From: JBJEQG01 sp051881635
GTDB lineage: Bacteria; Bacillota; Clostridia; Oscillospirales; Acutalibacteraceae
DNA length: 6,811 nucleotides
Assembly (NCBI GenBank): GCA_051881635.1
Contig: JBJEQG010000007.1
Coordinates: 1-6,811, forward strand
Reading direction: 5' to 3'
Shown: in pieces, positions 6,101 to 6,811 of the stretch
How positions within the stretch are numbered: position 1 is the stretch's first letter
Layout: each line of letters starts with the position of its first letter
Translations under genes and position numbers: made by a program
The notes under the pieces: model-generated
The model's database searches: none
Seen by the model: only the letters and a program-made list of their open reading frames with translations
Told to the model about the DNA's origin: nothing

Positions 6101-6592
6101 ATGAAATCTTTAAAAATCTTTGCCCTTATACTTTCGGTTTCCGCCGCTGTTTCCATGCTTTCGGCATGCAATTATATTTCTGCCGCCGCTGACGAAAATA
6201 ACTATGTCAATACACTTTCGGAAAGGTTTGAGGAAATAGTCAAAAAAAATCGGGAATTGAATAAAATCCGTAATTCATGGACGCTTGCCGATACTCAGAG
6301 TACAAATGACTATTTGGAATCCATTGATACGCTTTTAAATTTGTACTTAAATTTAAGAAATATCAATCCGACAGAGAAATACAGTGTTGAAGATTATAAC
6401 ATTGATATACAGTGTCAAGACCAAATAACGGCACTTTCTCAGGAAAAGGCTTTGGTTCAATATGCACTTGATGCCAAAGACGATTCGGCATATCAATCCG
6501 GTATAGAGGATATTCTTTTTACCTATACATCTGCTTATGATTCCATAGATAACAGTATGGCAAACATAAAGACCGATTTCCGCAACGGATAA
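6101..6592 (+). CDS. Small predicted lipoprotein of unknown function
   Basis: This 163-residue protein has a signal peptide and a near-perfect lipobox, LSAC (20-23), so the mature protein would be anchored through Cys23. The mature part is acidic and polar, probably mostly helical, with heptad-like stretches at about 36-60 and 110-130 and a single further cysteine at about 105. I recognise no domain family. It is the second gene of the operon, 23 bases after the upstream lipoprotein gene. The two mature proteins show no obvious similarity, so they are not simple tandem paralogs. The ATG at 6101 follows GAAAGGA by nine bases; an in-frame GTG at 6098 is the alternative start. No clear terminator follows before the next promoter at 6627. 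Confidence 0.75.
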   Translation: MKSLKIFALILSVSAAVSMLSACNYISAAADENNYVNTLSERFEEIVKKNRELNKIRNSWTLADTQSTNDYLESIDTLLNLYLNLRNINPTEKYSVEDYNIDIQCQDQITALSQEKALVQYALDAKDDSAYQSGIEDILFTYTSAYDSIDNSMANIKTDFRNG

Positions 6593-6626
6593 ATAAAAAA
6601 GCATGGCAAAACCGCCACACTTCGAC

Positions 6627-6655
6627 TTGACATATTTTCTTTTGAATTGTATAAT
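6627..6655 (+). promoter_or_regulatory. Perfect sigma-A promoter of the small antisense RNA
   Basis: TTGACA (6627-6632) and TATAAT (6650-6655) are separated by exactly 17 bases. No start codon with a ribosome binding site follows; only a terminator about 50 bases past the predicted start does. This points to a short non-coding RNA. Confidence 0.88.
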
Positions 6656-6661
6656 ATAAAT

Positions 6662-6751
6662 AAGACAAGGGTGTACCGATAAGCGGTTGCTCCCAAATGG
6701 TTAGTTAAGAAATAACTGCCCTATTGAGAGTGGGGGCGGTTATTTCTTTTT
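6662..6751 (+). ncRNA. Candidate type I antitoxin RNA
   Basis: A perfect promoter and an intrinsic terminator delimit a transcript of about 90 nt with no credible ORF. Its 5' part can fold: GGG (6669-6671) pairs with CCC (6692-6694), enclosing ACCG (6675-6678) paired with CGGT (6684-6687) and an ATAAG loop. Its 3' terminator arm is complementary to the last codons and 3' end of a minus-strand hydrophobic peptide ORF. That convergent, tail-overlapping geometry is the one known for TxpA/RatA- and BsrG/SR4-type type I toxin-antitoxin systems. I also recall closely similar RNA sequences next to small holin-like toxin genes in Clostridia, but this was not searched. The RNA would pair with the toxin mRNA and promote its decay. 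Confidence 0.7.
6707..6751 (+). terminator. Terminator of the antitoxin RNA, overlapping the toxin 3' end
   Basis: AAGAAATAAC (6707-6716) pairs perfectly with 6739-6748. A T-G wobble (6717/6738) continues the stem, and GCCC (6718-6721) pairs with GGGC (6734-6737), leaving a 12-base loop. TTTTT ends at 6751. The stem carries the stop codon and last lysine codons of the minus-strand ORF, so one structure serves as terminator and as antisense contact. Confidence 0.88.
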
Positions 6752-6811
6752 GTTAGAATTTTGAAAGATTTGCACAATATTGCAAACCACCAAAGCCAAA
6801 GTCAGAAATTC
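6740..6811 (-). CDS. Small holin-like membrane toxin, C-terminal part (partial)
   Basis: The minus strand is open from the right edge to TAA (6742-6740), giving 23 residues: a hydrophobic stretch LTLALVVCNIVQIF followed by a polar tail ending in NSNKKK. A single membrane helix followed by a lysine-rich end is the build of small holin-like type I toxins, usually about 25-40 residues. The start codon and promoter lie beyond the window, probably within 10-20 codons. On its own such a short open stretch would be weak evidence. It is believable because the antisense RNA gene with a perfect promoter and terminator overlaps exactly its 3' end. Confidence 0.6.
   Translation of the reverse strand, partial: EFLTLALVVCNIVQIFQNSNKKK

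Noticed and set aside
6579..6619. Possible terminator after the second lipoprotein gene (TCCG-CAA-CGGA, and GGC...GCC)
   Set aside because: The stems are three or four base pairs and are followed by A-rich sequence rather than T-rich. Read-through toward the small RNA cannot be excluded.

Overview
The window looks like chromosomal DNA of a low- to moderate-GC Gram-positive anaerobe of the class Clostridia, probably a gut Oscillospiraceae/Ruminococcaceae-type organism. The support is the end of a pyruvate:ferredoxin oxidoreductase-like gene, strong AGGAGG-type ribosome binding sites, consensus sigma-A promoters, lipoproteins with short Gram-positive signal peptides, a NatAB-type exporter, and an intergenic hairpin repeat of a kind I recall from Clostridia. 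This assignment is inference; no rRNA or other marker gene is present.

Layout. (1) Positions 1-128 (+) hold the last 41 codons of a PFOR-like gene, followed by a strong terminator. (2) Positions 129-419 are a convergent intergenic space with that terminator, a three-hairpin dispersed-repeat-like element (about 268-350) and the terminator of the next operon. (3) A minus-strand operon, natA-natB (2569 down to 420), encodes an ABC ATPase and its ABC-2 permease with a 4-base overlap. Its promoter is a perfect consensus, and its leader is about 150 bases. (4) A minus-strand CNNM/CorC-type membrane protein with CBS domains (4175-2850) has its own promoter and terminator. (5) A divergent plus-strand gene (4307-5209) encodes a cytoplasmic M14 zinc carboxypeptidase, close to gamma-D-glutamyl-diamino acid endopeptidases. 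(6) A plus-strand pair of small lipoprotein genes (5337-6077 and 6101-6592) has its own promoter. (7) At the right edge, a short plus-strand RNA gene with a perfect promoter and terminator (about 6662-6751) runs antisense into the 3' end of a small minus-strand hydrophobic-peptide ORF that leaves the window. I read this as a type I toxin-antitoxin module.

How the genes relate. Most are independent transcription units separated by terminators or divergent promoters. Three touch the cell envelope: the NatAB exporter, the CorC-like transporter or sensor, and the lipoprotein pair. The M14 enzyme probably trims peptidoglycan-derived peptides inside the cell. The least ordinary parts are the type I toxin-antitoxin locus, the CNNM protein lacking canonical metal-site residues, the hairpin repeat, and the unrecognised lipoprotein pair.
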